Positions 50,007-59,410 are shown, counted from the stretch's first letter. The stretch: DNA of 64,000 bases from Devosia sp. 67-54 (GCF_001899075.1 NZ_MKVA01000011.1:248001-312000); one strand, 5' to 3'. Notes: generated from the sequence alone by a model not told the origin. Numbers and translations: made by a program.

Positions 50007-51010
50007 TTGAGCACCATGGCGATGGCGCTGCCGGCCCAGCCCGCCGCCACGAGGGCAGCCAGCATCGCGCCCAGCCCGCCACCACGCAGCATTGGCAGGC
50101 GCAGCAGCGCCAGCAATCCCGCATAGGCCAGCGCCAGCAGCGCAAAGACGAAAAGGCTCGCCGGCTCGAATACGCCGAACCACACCGTGAGCATCAGGAA
50201 CGGCACGCTGCCCAGCAGCAGCACGGTTGCCATGTCGCGCAGCAGCAGCGTGTGCGGTGCAAGCGGCAGCGTCGCGAGATAGGCGCGGATCGGCGCATGC
50301 GCGGCATTGAGCACCCGATAGAAATCGGCGAGCACGAAACCGCTCAGTGCCAGTGCCGCAATCGCCACGGACAGGGCGCGAGCGTCGAAGTGGAACGCCG
50401 TCGCAATTGCCGCGGCGCCTGCCGCAATCGCGATGGTCGTCAGCAACCGCGTGCCCGCGCTCGCCGGCTGTTCCGCCAGCGCCTGCAGATTGCATCGCAG
50501 GCCGGCTGGCGCCGGCAGGCCGCGCAGCATTCGGCGCGGGTCGGGCAGGGGCAGGTGCAGCACGACGAGTTGCGCCACGAGCACCAGCGCCAGCAGCACC
50601 GCCAGCCCCGGCATCGCCGCGATGCCGCCTACGCTCGCCGCCAGCACCAGCTCCAGCAGCAACAGCGCATCGGCCAGCAGCAGCACCGTGAGGTCGAGCA
50701 GCAGCCGCACGCGCCGCGGCATCGGCAGCGTCGCGGCATATCCGGCGAACGTGCCGCCGCGTATCTGCCGGCGCTGCGGCAGGACCCACAACGCCGCCAG
50801 CCCGGCCAATGCGGTGATCCCGCCGAGATCGCTGTTCCGCGCGAGGCCGGCCAAGGCCATCGCCGGCAGCATCAGGATGGTCGTCGCCTGTCCCGCCACC
50901 AGCAGGCCGAGCAGCAGCATGCCCTGCCACTGGCGCAGCAGCAGGCGGCCGCTGGCCTCGGCATAGTGGCGCAGCCGCGTCGGCGCCTGGATCAGGTAAA
51001 GCTGCAGCAC
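50003..51010 (-). CDS. ABC exporter permease (ABC-2 type)
   Basis: 335 residues, about eight to ten hydrophobic segments (for example GLAVLLALVLVAQLVVLHL, and AGGAGAAAIA-type stretches). No family motif beyond general ABC-2 appearance. GTG start selected; AAGGAGG lies only two bases before it, a tighter spacing than usual, so the true start may be a nearby codon. The frame is open to 51493, but that part lies antisense to arfB and is not protein-like. First of the two-gene unit. Confidence 0.75.
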   Translation of the reverse strand: MLQLYLIQAPTRLRHYAEASGRLLLRQWQGMLLLGLLVAGQATTILMLPAMALAGLARNSDLGGITALAGLAALWVLPQRRQIRGGTFAGYAATLPMPRRVRLLLDLTVLLLADALLLLELVLAASVGGIAAMPGLAVLLALVLVAQLVVLHLPLPDPRRMLRGLPAPAGLRCNLQALAEQPASAGTRLLTTIAIAAGAAAIATAFHFDARALSVAIAALALSGFVLADFYRVLNAAHAPIRAYLATLPLAPHTLLLRDMATVLLLGSVPFLMLTVWFGVFEPASLFVFALLALAYAGLLALLRLPMLRGGGLGAMLAALVAAGWAGSAIAMVLK

Positions 51011-51091
51011 CGCCTCCTTGGGGTGTGTCGCCTGTCGATGTAGGCGCCTCGCCCGGCTGGCGCAACCGCTGCGCTCGGCTATGCTGTACCG

Positions 51092-51523
51092 ATGCCCGAC
51101 CGCCTGCCCATCACCCCGTCGCTGTCGCTCGATCCGGCCGAGATCGTGATTGCCTTCATCCGCGCCTCGGGCCCGGGCGGGCAGAACGTCAACAAGGTCT
51201 CGACCGCGGCGCAATTGCATTTCGACCTCCGCCACTCGCCCTCGCTGCCCGAGCCGGTGAAGACGCGGGCGGCGCGGCTCGCCGGCTCGCGGCTCAGCAA
51301 TGACGGCGTCATCGTCATCACCGCCGACCGCTTTCGCACCCAGCCGCTCAACCGCGACGACGCGGTCGCCCGGCTGCTCGAATTGCTGGCCGAGGCCGCA
51401 GTGCCGCCCAAGCCGCGCCGCCCCACCCGGCCGACCCTCGCCAGCAAGCAGCGCCGCCTCGAAGGCAAGTCGCAGCGCAGCGGCGTCAAGCAATTGCGCC
51501 GCATTCGCCCGAGCGAAGAGTAG
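51092..51523 (+). CDS. arfB: Ribosome rescue hydrolase ArfB (YaeJ)
   Basis: 143 residues. The GGQ motif lies in ASGPGGQNVNKVST (about 27-40), and the C-terminal basic tail (KQRRLEGKSQRS...) enters the mRNA channel of stalled ribosomes. It hydrolyses peptidyl-tRNA independently of stop codons. Complete and typical in length. Confidence 0.94.
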   Translation: MPDRLPITPSLSLDPAEIVIAFIRASGPGGQNVNKVSTAAQLHFDLRHSPSLPEPVKTRAARLAGSRLSNDGVIVITADRFRTQPLNRDDAVARLLELLAEAAVPPKPRRPTRPTLASKQRRLEGKSQRSGVKQLRRIRPSEE

Positions 51524-51529
51524 AGGCCG

Positions 51530-51727
51530 CTAGAACGCCTTCGGCAGTCCGGCCTGGCGCAGGATGGCGTTGGCGGTGTGGCGGCTCGGAATGCCGATCG
51601 GCACGGCGAAGTTCTGCCCGCCCAGCGGGCTGTGCCAGATTTCGTGGCTGCCTTTGCCCTGCCGGACCATCGTGCATCCGGCCACCTTCAGCAGGTCGCG
51701 CAACGGGCGGTCGAATTGCGGCGCCAT
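51530..51727 (-). CDS. HicA-type mRNA interferase toxin
   Basis: 65 residues with a dsRNA-binding-like HicA fold. The catalytic His is in GKGSHEIWHSP (about 24-34), followed by the family's IPSRHTANAILRQAG. Cleaves mRNA when free of antitoxin. Directly abuts its antitoxin's stop with no gap, and lies six bases from the arfB stop (convergent). Confidence 0.88.
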   Translation of the reverse strand: MAPQFDRPLRDLLKVAGCTMVRQGKGSHEIWHSPLGGQNFAVPIGIPSRHTANAILRQAGLPKAF

Positions 51728-51982
51728 CTATGCCGCGGCCGGCTCGGCTTCGCGCAAGGCGGTGATCTGCAGGTAAAGCGATGCGGGGTCGAGACCGGGA
51801 TGGTTGTCGGGCAGTAGGTCGAGCGCCATCGCCGAGATCTTGCTGAACAATTCGTCCAGCGTCGGCGCGTCGGCGGCGGCGGGAATGTCGTCGCAGTGGC
51901 CGCTCCACACCGACGCCTCGTCGTCCCAGATGGCCGAAATCGTGAAGATCACCGGCTTTTGCATGTGCGTGTCCACCATCAT
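51728..51982 (-). CDS. HicB-like antitoxin (DUF1902)
   Basis: 84 residues. IWDDEASVWSGHCDDIPAA with TLDELFSKISAMALDLL is a DUF1902/HicB-type partial RNase H fold. No separate DNA-binding domain is visible, so autoregulation may differ from classical HicB. It lies upstream of the toxin, reversing the usual hicA-hicB order. Start could be either ATG at 51982/51979 or MQKP at 51964; none has a strong ribosome site. Confidence 0.82.
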   Translation of the reverse strand: MMVDTHMQKPVIFTISAIWDDEASVWSGHCDDIPAAADAPTLDELFSKISAMALDLLPDNHPGLDPASLYLQITALREAEPAAA

Positions 51983-52085
51983 CGATCTGCCTAGCACGGC
52001 GACAGATTGCGCGCAAAATCCTCGCGGGGTTGGGCGAGAACAAAGGATGCACTAAGGTGCGCCGTTCCTGGTCTGCGGAATCACC

Positions 52086-54995
52086 ATGCATCTGCTTCTT
52101 GTCGACGGCTCGGGCTATATTTTCCGAGCGTTCCATGCCCTGCCCCAGTTCACCCGCTCGGACAAGCTGCCGGTCGGCTGCGTGCTCGGCTTCTGCAACA
52201 TGATCTTCAAGCTCGAGCAGGATTTGCAGGGCGATGATGCGCCGACGCATATGGCGGTGGTGTTCGACTATTCCGGGCGGACCTTCCGCGACCAGATCTA
52301 TGCCGACTACAAGGCGCACCGGCCGCCGCCGCCCGAAGAGATGGTGCCGCAGTTTCCGCTGACGCGCACCGCCACGGCGGCCTATGGCCTGCCCTCGATC
52401 GAGATGGAGGATTGGGAGGCCGACGACATCATCGCCACCTATGCCTGCATGGCGCGCGACGCCGGCGGCAAGGTGACCATCGTGTCGTCGGACAAGGATC
52501 TGATGCAACTGGTCGAGCCCGACGGCTCCATCCGCCTGCTCGACACCATCCCCCGCCCCGGCCAGCCGCCGCTGCGCTGGATCGGCATGGACGAAGTGTT
52601 CGACAAATTCGGTGTCACCCCCGACAAGGTCATCGACGTGCAGGCGCTGTGCGGCGATTCCGTCGACAACGTGCCGGGCGTTCCCGGCATCGGCGTCAAG
52701 ACCGCCGCCGAGCTGATCAATGCCTATGGCGACGTGGAAACGCTGCTGGCTCGCGCCGACGAGATCAGGCAGCCCAAGCGCCGGCAGACGCTGCTGGACA
52801 ACAAGGATCTGGCGCTGATTTCCAAGCGGCTGGTGACCCTCAGCCGCGACGTTCCGGTGCAGTTGCCGCTCGACGCGCTGGCGCGCGAGCCGATCGATCC
52901 GGGCAAGCTCTTCCCCTTCCTCAAGGCCATGGAGTTCACCAAGGCCATCGCCTACCAGTCCAAGGTGCTGGAGGTGAATCCTGACGATTGGCCGGCCGAC
53001 CCCGATCTGGCGGCCGTAAAGATCGAGCCCATCGGCTTCAACAACGAGGCCAAGGAGGCGGCGCGCGTGCTGCGCCTCGCCGCCGAGGGCAAGGCCGAAA
53101 ACGCCGCGGTGAAATTCGCCGCCGAGCGCCTCGCCCGGGTCAAGACGCTGCCCATCGACGCTGCCGGCTACGAAACCATCACCGACGCCGAAACCCTCGG
53201 GCGCTGGCTGGCCGATATCGAGGCGCAGGGCTATGTCGCCATCGACCTCGAATCCACCGGCCTCGACAACCAGACCGCCGACCTCGTCGGCATCGCGCTG
53301 GCGCTGGCGCCGGGCAAGGCGGCCTATCTGCCGCTCGGCCACACTTCCGGCAGCGGCATGTTCGGCGAGCGCCTCGACGGCCAGCTCGATCTGCGGCAGG
53401 CACTCGATCTGCTGCGGCCGATGCTGGAAGCTCGTTCCATCCTCAAGATCGGTCACAACGTCAAATACGACCTCGGCCTCCTGCTGCGCTACGGCATCGA
53501 CATGCGGCCGTTCGACGACACGCTGCTGATGAGCTACGTGCTCGACGGCGTGCAGTACAACACGCTGAGCGAGCTCAGCGCCCACTGGTTCGGACACAAG
53601 GGCACCGAGATTACCGAGCTCATCGGCAAGGGCAAGAACCAGAAGACCTTCGCCGAAGTGCCCATCGCCGACGCCGCCCGCTACGCCGCCGAGGACACCG
53701 ATCTCACCATCCGCCTGTGGATGATCCTGAAGCCCCGCCTCGCCGCCGAGAACATGACCACGCTCTACGAAACCGAGGAGCGGCCGCTGGCCCCGGTGCT
53801 GGCGCGCATGGAAGGGCGCGGCATCTCGGTCGACCGCAACATTCTCAGCCGCCTCACCGGCGACTTCACCCAGCGCGCCGCCGCGCTCGAGGAGCTGGCC
53901 TATGAGATGGCCGGCGAGCGCTTCAACATCGGCTCGCCCAAGCAACTCGGCGACATCCTGTTCGGCAAGATGGGCTTGCCCGGCGGCAGCCGCACCAAGA
54001 CCGGGCAATGGTCCACCACCGCCGGCGCCCTCGAGGATCTTGCCGAAAAGGAAGGCGTGCCGCTCGCCAAGGTCATCGTCGACTGGCGCCAGCTCACCAA
54101 GCTCATCGGCACCTACACCGCGGCGCTACCCGACTACATCAACGCCCGCACCAACCGCGTCCACACCACCTACAGCCAGCATTCGGTGCTGACCGGCCGG
54201 CTCAGCTCCAACGATCCCAATCTGCAGAACATCCCGGTCCGCACAGAGGATGGCCGCAAGATCAGGACGGCGTTCGTCGCCGCGCCCGGGAAAATGCTGG
54301 TCTCGGCCGACTACAGCCAGATCGAGTTGCGTATCCTCGCCCACATCGCCGACATCCAGGCGCTGAAGGATGCCTTCGAGGAGGGCCTCGACATCCACGC
54401 CATGACGGCGTCGGAGATGTTCGGCGTGCCGGTCGAAGGCATGCCGGCCGAGGTGCGCCGGCGCGCCAAGGCCATCAATTTCGGCATCATCTACGGCATC
54501 TCGGCCTTCGGCCTCGCCAACCAGCTCGGCATCGAGCGCTCCGAGGCCGGCGAGTACATCAAGACCTATTTCGCCCGCTTCCCCGGCATCCAGGACTACA
54601 TGGCCGAGCAGCGCCGCAAGGTGAAGGCCGACGGCTATGTGATGACCATCTTCGGACGCAAGATCGCCTTCCCCAACGCCAATTCCAGCCATCCGGCCGA
54701 GCGCAGCTTCGTCGAGCGCGCCTCCATCAACGCCCCGATCCAGGGCTCCGCCGCCGACATCATCCGCCGCGCCATGATCCGCATGGAGCCGGCGCTGGCC
54801 CGTGCCAGAATTGCCGCCGACATGCTGCTGCAGGTGCACGACGAGCTGATCTTCGAGGTCGACAGGGGCACCGAAGCCGATGCCATGCCGGTGATCGCAG
54901 CCGTCATGGAAAATGCCGCCATGCCGGCCGTCAACCTCAGCGTGCCGCTCAAGGTCGACGCCCACGCCGCCCACAACTGGGACGAGGCGCATTAG
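52086..54995 (+). CDS. polA: DNA polymerase I
   Basis: 969 residues, full three-domain enzyme: 5' flap nuclease (about 1-300, with WEADDIIATY and SSDKDLMQL), 3'-5' proofreading exonuclease with intact acidic pair in AIDLESTGL (about 384-392), and family A polymerase (DYSQIELRIL near 741, QVHDELIFEV near 917). Many bacteria lose the proofreading residues; here they are kept. A palindromic repeat follows the stop. Confidence 0.97.
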   Translation: MHLLLVDGSGYIFRAFHALPQFTRSDKLPVGCVLGFCNMIFKLEQDLQGDDAPTHMAVVFDYSGRTFRDQIYADYKAHRPPPPEEMVPQFPLTRTATAAYGLPSIEMEDWEADDIIATYACMARDAGGKVTIVSSDKDLMQLVEPDGSIRLLDTIPRPGQPPLRWIGMDEVFDKFGVTPDKVIDVQALCGDSVDNVPGVPGIGVKTAAELINAYGDVETLLARADEIRQPKRRQTLLDNKDLALISKRLVTLSRDVPVQLPLDALAREPIDPGKLFPFLKAMEFTKAIAYQSKVLEVNPDDWPADPDLAAVKIEPIGFNNEAKEAARVLRLAAEGKAENAAVKFAAERLARVKTLPIDAAGYETITDAETLGRWLADIEAQGYVAIDLESTGLDNQTADLVGIALALAPGKAAYLPLGHTSGSGMFGERLDGQLDLRQALDLLRPMLEARSILKIGHNVKYDLGLLLRYGIDMRPFDDTLLMSYVLDGVQYNTLSELSAHWFGHKGTEITELIGKGKNQKTFAEVPIADAARYAAEDTDLTIRLWMILKPRLAAENMTTLYETEERPLAPVLARMEGRGISVDRNILSRLTGDFTQRAAALEELAYEMAGERFNIGSPKQLGDILFGKMGLPGGSRTKTGQWSTTAGALEDLAEKEGVPLAKVIVDWRQLTKLIGTYTAALPDYINARTNRVHTTYSQHSVLTGRLSSNDPNLQNIPVRTEDGRKIRTAFVAAPGKMLVSADYSQIELRILAHIADIQALKDAFEEGLDIHAMTASEMFGVPVEGMPAEVRRRAKAINFGIIYGISAFGLANQLGIERSEAGEYIKTYFARFPGIQDYMAEQRRKVKADGYVMTIFGRKIAFPNANSSHPAERSFVERASINAPIQGSAADIIRRAMIRMEPALARARIAADMLLQVHDELIFEVDRGTEADAMPVIAAVMENAAMPAVNLSVPLKVDAHAAHNWDEAH

Positions 54996-55013
54996 AACAG
55001 CGTGTAAGTCATG

Positions 55014-55059
55014 CAGTCGGCGCTCCTCTCCCGCCTGCGGGGGAGAAGAACCCCGACTG
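55014..55059. repeat. Intergenic palindromic repeat, family B, copy 2
   Basis: Bounded by inverted CAGTCGG / CCGACTG; internal CTCCTCTCCCGCCTGCGGG matches the copy at 7346-7379. It lies between the convergent polA and downstream gene, suggesting a terminator-like or REP-like role. The CCGACTG end is also present in family A. Confidence 0.65.
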
Positions 55060-55064
55060 AAGCC

Positions 55065-55490
55065 TCAACGCGTGGCGAGAAACTCCAGCGCCTCCGCCAG
55101 GACCTCATGCACGTCGGCCCGCCCACCATCGGTCAGCACCACGCGCACCCGCTGCACCGCGCGCCCGTTGTACAGCGACACCATGAAGTCCTCGACCCCG
55201 AGGTTGGGGTAATCGCGCACCGGCACCTCGACCGCCTCGGTCACCAGCTCGCACTCGCGCCCGGCCACGCCGAACACCAGCGCCAGTGCCGCGCACTGCG
55301 CCGCGAGGTCGGCGCGGAAGGCGAGGATGTCCTCGCCCTGTCCGCCACGCCGGGCTGTAAACAGCGCATCCGCCGCCGCATCGACCAGCAGCGCCGCAAG
55401 CCACGCTTTCTTCACCGACAACGGCGCCGCCCGGGCGGCCGCAACAGCTGCAACGGCCTGCGACAGGGCTGAGTCCAGTGCGTCCTCCAT
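55065..55490 (-). CDS. Protein of unknown function (141 residues)
   Basis: No family recognised. Ala/Val-rich, with an N-terminal helical half (SQAVAAVAAARAAPLSVKKA) and a C-terminal half containing VRDYPNLGVEDFMVSLYNG. No signal peptide or membrane helix is certain. It follows the dienelactone hydrolase gene by 17 bases and may be co-expressed. Start ATG before EDALDSAL; no clear ribosome site, so an upstream start overlapping the hydrolase is possible. Confidence 0.7.
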   Translation of the reverse strand: MEDALDSALSQAVAAVAAARAAPLSVKKAWLAALLVDAAADALFTARRGGQGEDILAFRADLAAQCAALALVFGVAGRECELVTEAVEVPVRDYPNLGVEDFMVSLYNGRAVQRVRVVLTDGGRADVHEVLAEALEFLATR

Positions 55491-55507
55491 GCAGGCAGTG
55501 CGGACGG

Positions 55508-56185
55508 CTATCCCAGATGCCCGTGAAAAAACTCCAGCGTTCGCGCGCTGGCTTTCTTGCAGCTCGCCTCGTCGAATTTGTCGGGGCGGTCGGAATTGCA
55601 GAAGCCGTGACCGGCATCGTAGGTATAGACATTGACATTGGGGTGCCGCGCTTTCAGCGCCGCCACCTGCTCGAGCGGGATTCCACTGTCCTTGTCGCCA
55701 TAGTGCATCTCCAGCGGCATCTGCGGCTCGAGGTCGATGTAATTGGGGATGCCGCCGCCATAATAGCCCGAGCCGGCGCTGAGCCCGAGCCCTGCATGGC
55801 AGGCCCGCCAGGTGGTGGCCCCGCCGAAGCAATAGCCGGTGATCCCCACCTTGCCGCCGGCAGCCGCGGCCTTCACCGCCGCTTCGACGTCGAGCAGCGC
55901 CTTGTCGAACGAGAACGTCTTCATCTGCGCGGCCATCGTCGCATAGGCGCTGCCGGCCGCATAATCCTCGCTTTCGAAGCCGGGCTTGATGCGGTCGAAC
56001 AGATTGGGCGCCACCGTCAGGTAGCCATGCCGCGCAAAGCGGTCCACCACCTCGCGCACCCATTTGTTGACCCCCCACACCTCCCCGATCACCACCGCCC
56101 CACCCCGCGCCTTTCCCTCCGGCGCCGCGCGGTAGGCATTGACCGTGAACCCGTCGGCTGCCGTAAGTGTAATGCGCTCGCCCAT
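55508..56185 (-). CDS. Dienelactone hydrolase family protein
   Basis: 225 residues, alpha/beta hydrolase fold with a cysteine nucleophile: GYCFGGATTW near 117-126 in place of the serine elbow, GEVWG near 34-38 (Glu of the triad region), and a His in YDAGHGFCN near 191-199. Family enzymes open dienelactones or related esters; the true substrate here is unknown. Confidence 0.9.
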   Translation of the reverse strand: MGERITLTAADGFTVNAYRAAPEGKARGGAVVIGEVWGVNKWVREVVDRFARHGYLTVAPNLFDRIKPGFESEDYAAGSAYATMAAQMKTFSFDKALLDVEAAVKAAAAGGKVGITGYCFGGATTWRACHAGLGLSAGSGYYGGGIPNYIDLEPQMPLEMHYGDKDSGIPLEQVAALKARHPNVNVYTYDAGHGFCNSDRPDKFDEASCKKASARTLEFFHGHLG

Positions 56186-56357
56186 GGGATGCTCCTGACG
56201 TGGATTGTTCTCGTTGCAACCGATGGGAGCAGGAAAGCGCGGCGCGCGCCAGTGGAAATCCGATCACGGCGCGGTGAGCCGGCGAGTCGCGAGAGGGAGG
56301 GCGGCTGTGCGAACCGATAGGCGCCTCCCGCGTTTCCTGCTCAGCTCAGGAGACGAC

Positions 56358-56774
56358 ATGTCCCTCACCCGCTTCCTCACCGCGCAGACGCCGGTCTACG
56401 AGACGGTTCTGGCCGAGCTGCGGGCCGGGCAGAAGCGGTCGCACTGGATGTGGTTCGTCTTCCCGCAGCTCGATGCGCTCGGTCGGTCGCCGACGGCGAA
56501 ATTCTATGGCATCGCCGATCTCGACGAGGCGCGCGCCTATCTGGCTCATCCGGTGCTCGGTCGGCGGCCGCTCGACTGCACCGGTCTCGTCAATGCCATT
56601 GCGGGCAAGACGGCCCACGCCATCCTCGGCACCCCCGACGATCTGAAATTCCGCTCCTCTGTAACGCTGTTCCGCCATGCCGGGGGCGGCCAGGTGTTCG
56701 CCGACGCACTGGCGAAATATTACGGCGGCGTGGACGACGAGCTGACGGTCGAGGCACTGGCGTCTTCCCACTGA
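56358..56774 (+). CDS. DUF1810 family protein
   Basis: 138 residues; the family phrase KRSHWMWFVFPQLDALGRS (about 26-44) is intact, plus LRSSVTLF-like KFRSSVTLFRHA. Function unknown; widespread in rhizobia. CAGGAGACGAC ribosome site. Upstream open codons to 56205 are noncoding in appearance. Confidence 0.87.
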   Translation: MSLTRFLTAQTPVYETVLAELRAGQKRSHWMWFVFPQLDALGRSPTAKFYGIADLDEARAYLAHPVLGRRPLDCTGLVNAIAGKTAHAILGTPDDLKFRSSVTLFRHAGGGQVFADALAKYYGGVDDELTVEALASSH

Positions 56775-56932
56775 CCCGCAGTCGCCCTATGCCGCGCCTG
56801 GTCCCCTGCCCAGCAAGCAGGAGAGGCCCCCCGCCGCCCCCTCCCGGCTTGGTCATCATTCCCACATCATTTCCCGCTCCCCTTTGCAGCCGCCCGGCGT
56901 TCGGTGCATGCTCGGGGCCGGTGGAGGTGGCC

Positions 56933-57520
56933 ATGCGTATGCGTTCGCGTCTCAAATTCCCGCTCGCCCTTGGCCTGGGCGCGGCCCTGCTCGTGCCGGT
57001 TCCGGCGCTGGCCGAGACCAGCCTCACGGCGTTCGACGCGGCGCGGCAGGCCCTGCTCTCCATCTGGGCCGAATTGCCGCTCACGGCGCGCAACGTCACG
57101 CTCACAGACGGGCCCGCCGCCGGCTACGGCAATTACACGCCGCACCAGGGCTCCGAGTTCAGGACCGGCGAGCCGATCCACGTCTATGTCGAGGTGCTCG
57201 GCTATGGCTGGAAGGACAATGGCGACGGCACGCTGAGCGAATTGCTCGATGCCGACCTCAACCTGCTCAATGCCCAGGGCACCACGGTCGCCAGCCAGGA
57301 GAAATTCCTCACCGCCGACATCAAGTCGCGCGAAAAGCTGCTCGAAACCTTCCTGACGCTCGACGCCACGCTCACCGCCTTCGATCCGGGCGCCTACAAG
57401 CTGCAATACGTGCTGCACGACCGGGCCGGCGGCAAGGACACCACCTTCGAGGTGCCCATCACCCTGGTCGCCGGCGACGCCTCGGCCGCCTCGTCCAGCG
57501 CCACGCCGCCGGCGCAGTAA
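56933..57520 (+). CDS. Secreted protein of unknown function
   Basis: 195 residues with a signal peptide cleaved near PALAE. The mature domain looks all-beta (GEPIHVYVEVLGYGWKDNGDG near 79-99, YKLQYVLHDRAGGKD near 160-174) and has a low-complexity Ser/Ala tail. No family recognised; probably periplasmic. GGAGG ribosome site. No obvious operon partner. Confidence 0.78.
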   Translation: MRMRSRLKFPLALGLGAALLVPVPALAETSLTAFDAARQALLSIWAELPLTARNVTLTDGPAAGYGNYTPHQGSEFRTGEPIHVYVEVLGYGWKDNGDGTLSELLDADLNLLNAQGTTVASQEKFLTADIKSREKLLETFLTLDATLTAFDPGAYKLQYVLHDRAGGKDTTFEVPITLVAGDASAASSSATPPAQ

Positions 57521-57558
57521 GGGCTGGCGCCGGCCGCCAAAGCGCCCTAAATGCGGGC

Positions 57559-58239
57559 ATGCCCAGCCCAGCCGCCCTGCAGCCCTTCGCCGCCGTCGTC
57601 TTCGACATGGACGGCACGCTTCTCGATACCGAGCTGGTGTTCAAACAGATCGTCTGGGACGTGACGCGCGACCTCGGCTTCGCCATGACCGACGCCGTGC
57701 ACGGCCGCATGGTCGGCGCCTCGCACGAGGCCACCAACACGCTGCTGGTCGAAACCTATGGCGCCACCTTCCCCTACACCCTGTTCGACGCCGAATGCCG
57801 CCGGCTGATGCACGCGCGCATGCAGCAATCGGTGCCGATCAAGGCCGGCGTACCCGAGCTTCTGGCCGAATTGCGCGGCCGCGGCATTCCCGCCGCCGTC
57901 GCCACCTCGTCGCGGGCGGCGCATGCGCTGGGGCACCTGGGCACCGCCGGGCTGCTCGACATGTTCGCGACCGTGGTGACGCGCGACGACGTCGTCCGCC
58001 CCAAGCCCCACCCTGAACCCTACCTCACCGCCGCCCGGCGGCTGGGCGTCGCGCCCGGCGCCTGCCTCGCGGTCGAGGATTCGCATTCGGGCGTCCGCGC
58101 CGCCCACGGCGCCGGCATGCAGACCATCATGGTCCCCGATCTGGTGCCGCCCTCCGACGAAATCCGGGCGCTGTGCACCATCCTTGCCAGCCTGCACGAC
58201 GTCCGCGCCGCCGCCTTCGGCACGGAAATGGCCGGTTGA
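57559..58239 (+). CDS. HAD-superfamily phosphatase (beta-phosphoglucomutase-like)
   Basis: 226 residues. Motif I FDMDGTLLDTE (Asp nucleophile, about 15-25), motif II ATSSR, motif III KPHPEPY, motif IV VEDSHSGVRAAHGAG. Cap C1 helices lie between motifs I and II. It hydrolyses a phosphomonoester or acts as a phosphoglucomutase; the substrate is unknown. Start ATG before PSPAALQPF. Confidence 0.92.
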   Translation: MPSPAALQPFAAVVFDMDGTLLDTELVFKQIVWDVTRDLGFAMTDAVHGRMVGASHEATNTLLVETYGATFPYTLFDAECRRLMHARMQQSVPIKAGVPELLAELRGRGIPAAVATSSRAAHALGHLGTAGLLDMFATVVTRDDVVRPKPHPEPYLTAARRLGVAPGACLAVEDSHSGVRAAHGAGMQTIMVPDLVPPSDEIRALCTILASLHDVRAAAFGTEMAG

Positions 58240-58391
58240 CGGCGGCTCTTCGCCCGCCGGGCGGCCAGATCCCGGTGGATTGCGCGGCGTATCGGCGCAA
58301 TTTGAATTAACTACGATTCGCTTGCGCAAGCCGCTGCTTACCCCCTCCAAAACCTTGAGAAATATGGGGTTTCCCCGTACCCGCGGGGCCG

Positions 58392-58438
58392 TTAACGTCG
58401 CTTTAGCAACCTAACGTGTATGGTTAAGGCACGGTAAA
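58392..58438 (+). promoter_or_regulatory. Cluster of CtrA-like boxes upstream of the cell-wall hydrolase
   Basis: TTAA-N7-TTAG (58392-58406) and TTAA-N7-TAAA (58424-58438) approximate the CtrA consensus TTAA-N7-TTAA; the latter overlaps ATGGTTAA (58420-58427), the complement of TTAACCAT. They lie 100-145 bases before the gene in an otherwise empty 298-base gap. Confidence 0.4.
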
Positions 58439-58537
58439 TTCTGGTTTGCAGGTCGAAAAAGCTCGGCTAGAAAGACTGCGGGAAACAACGGCCAAAAGCC
58501 GGCACGCTTGGGGCGGGGCTGGGGGAAGGACGGGGGA

Positions 58538-59410
58538 TTGAGGGCAAACGCGCTCACACGCGCGCTGTGGATGGTGGGAGTCGTGGGCGCTGCGGCGGTC
58601 ATGGCGCTCGGCGTATCCGCTCCGGTCCAGGCCGTCGACCTGCAGGTCGCCTATGTCACCCCCGCCGAAATGACGCCGCAGCTGGCCGCGGCGCGCGAAG
58701 CGCCCGCCACCGTGCCGCTCCGCCCGAGCTTTTCCGCTCAGCCGGCGCTGACCAATGATCTTTTGGCCGCCTACGTCGCCCGCCAGCAGCAGCTCAGGAG
58801 CTTCGACGGTTTCGACGTGCAGCCCGCCGGCAAGCTGACCGAGCAGGTGCTGCTCGCTTATGTCGACCGCACCCGCAATATCAGCACCCCGGCGCTCGAC
58901 GCCATCGATTCGCTGGCCGACCAGCCGGCGCTCAACACGGCGATGCTCGAGAAATACGCGCAGAAAAGCTTCATGCCGACGGTCAAGAAGGTGCAGCTCT
59001 CCAACCAGGAGAAGCTCTGCCTGACCCAGGCGATCTACCACGAAGCCCGCGGCGAGAGCGAAGAAGGCCAGTGGGCCGTCGCCAACGTCATCATCAACCG
59101 GGCGATGAGCAAGAAATTCCCCACTACCCTGTGCGGCGTGGTGTTCCAGAACGCCGACCAGGGCTACCACCGCTGCCAGTTCACCTTCGCCTGCGACGGT
59201 CGGTCCGACATGGGCACCGAGAAGGCGGCCTGGAATCGCGCCACCAAGATGGCCGCCGTGGCCTATAGCGAATTCCGCCAGGGCGACCGCCCGGGCGTGA
59301 TCCCCAATTCGGCGCTCTATTATCACACCGTGTCGGTCAATCCCGGTTGGTCCGACAAGTTCAAGCGCGTCGCCGTCATCGGCGCCCACGAATTCTACTC
59401 GGTCCGCTAG
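58538..59410 (+). CDS. SleB-type cell wall hydrolase
   Basis: 290 residues. N-terminal signal/anchor (about 8-35), then a disordered part and a Hydrolase_2 domain (about 165-290): LTQAIYHEARGESEEGQWAV, with the catalytic Glu in HEARGE, and FTFACDGR. It cleaves peptidoglycan glycan strands. TTG start is proposed because GAAGGA lies seven bases before it; ATG ten codons later is possible. CtrA-like boxes upstream suggest cell-cycle control. Confidence 0.87.
   Translation: MRANALTRALWMVGVVGAAAVMALGVSAPVQAVDLQVAYVTPAEMTPQLAAAREAPATVPLRPSFSAQPALTNDLLAAYVARQQQLRSFDGFDVQPAGKLTEQVLLAYVDRTRNISTPALDAIDSLADQPALNTAMLEKYAQKSFMPTVKKVQLSNQEKLCLTQAIYHEARGESEEGQWAVANVIINRAMSKKFPTTLCGVVFQNADQGYHRCQFTFACDGRSDMGTEKAAWNRATKMAAVAYSEFRQGDRPGVIPNSALYYHTVSVNPGWSDKFKRVAVIGAHEFYSVR

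Noticed and set aside
49377-51065. Apparent fusion of the ABC ATPase with upstream sequence
   Set aside because: The two genes are in different frames with an ATGA overlap; the fused translation of the permease region is not protein-like.
51486-54008. 840-codon open frame antisense to polA
   Set aside because: Shadow of a conserved gene; no domains in translation.
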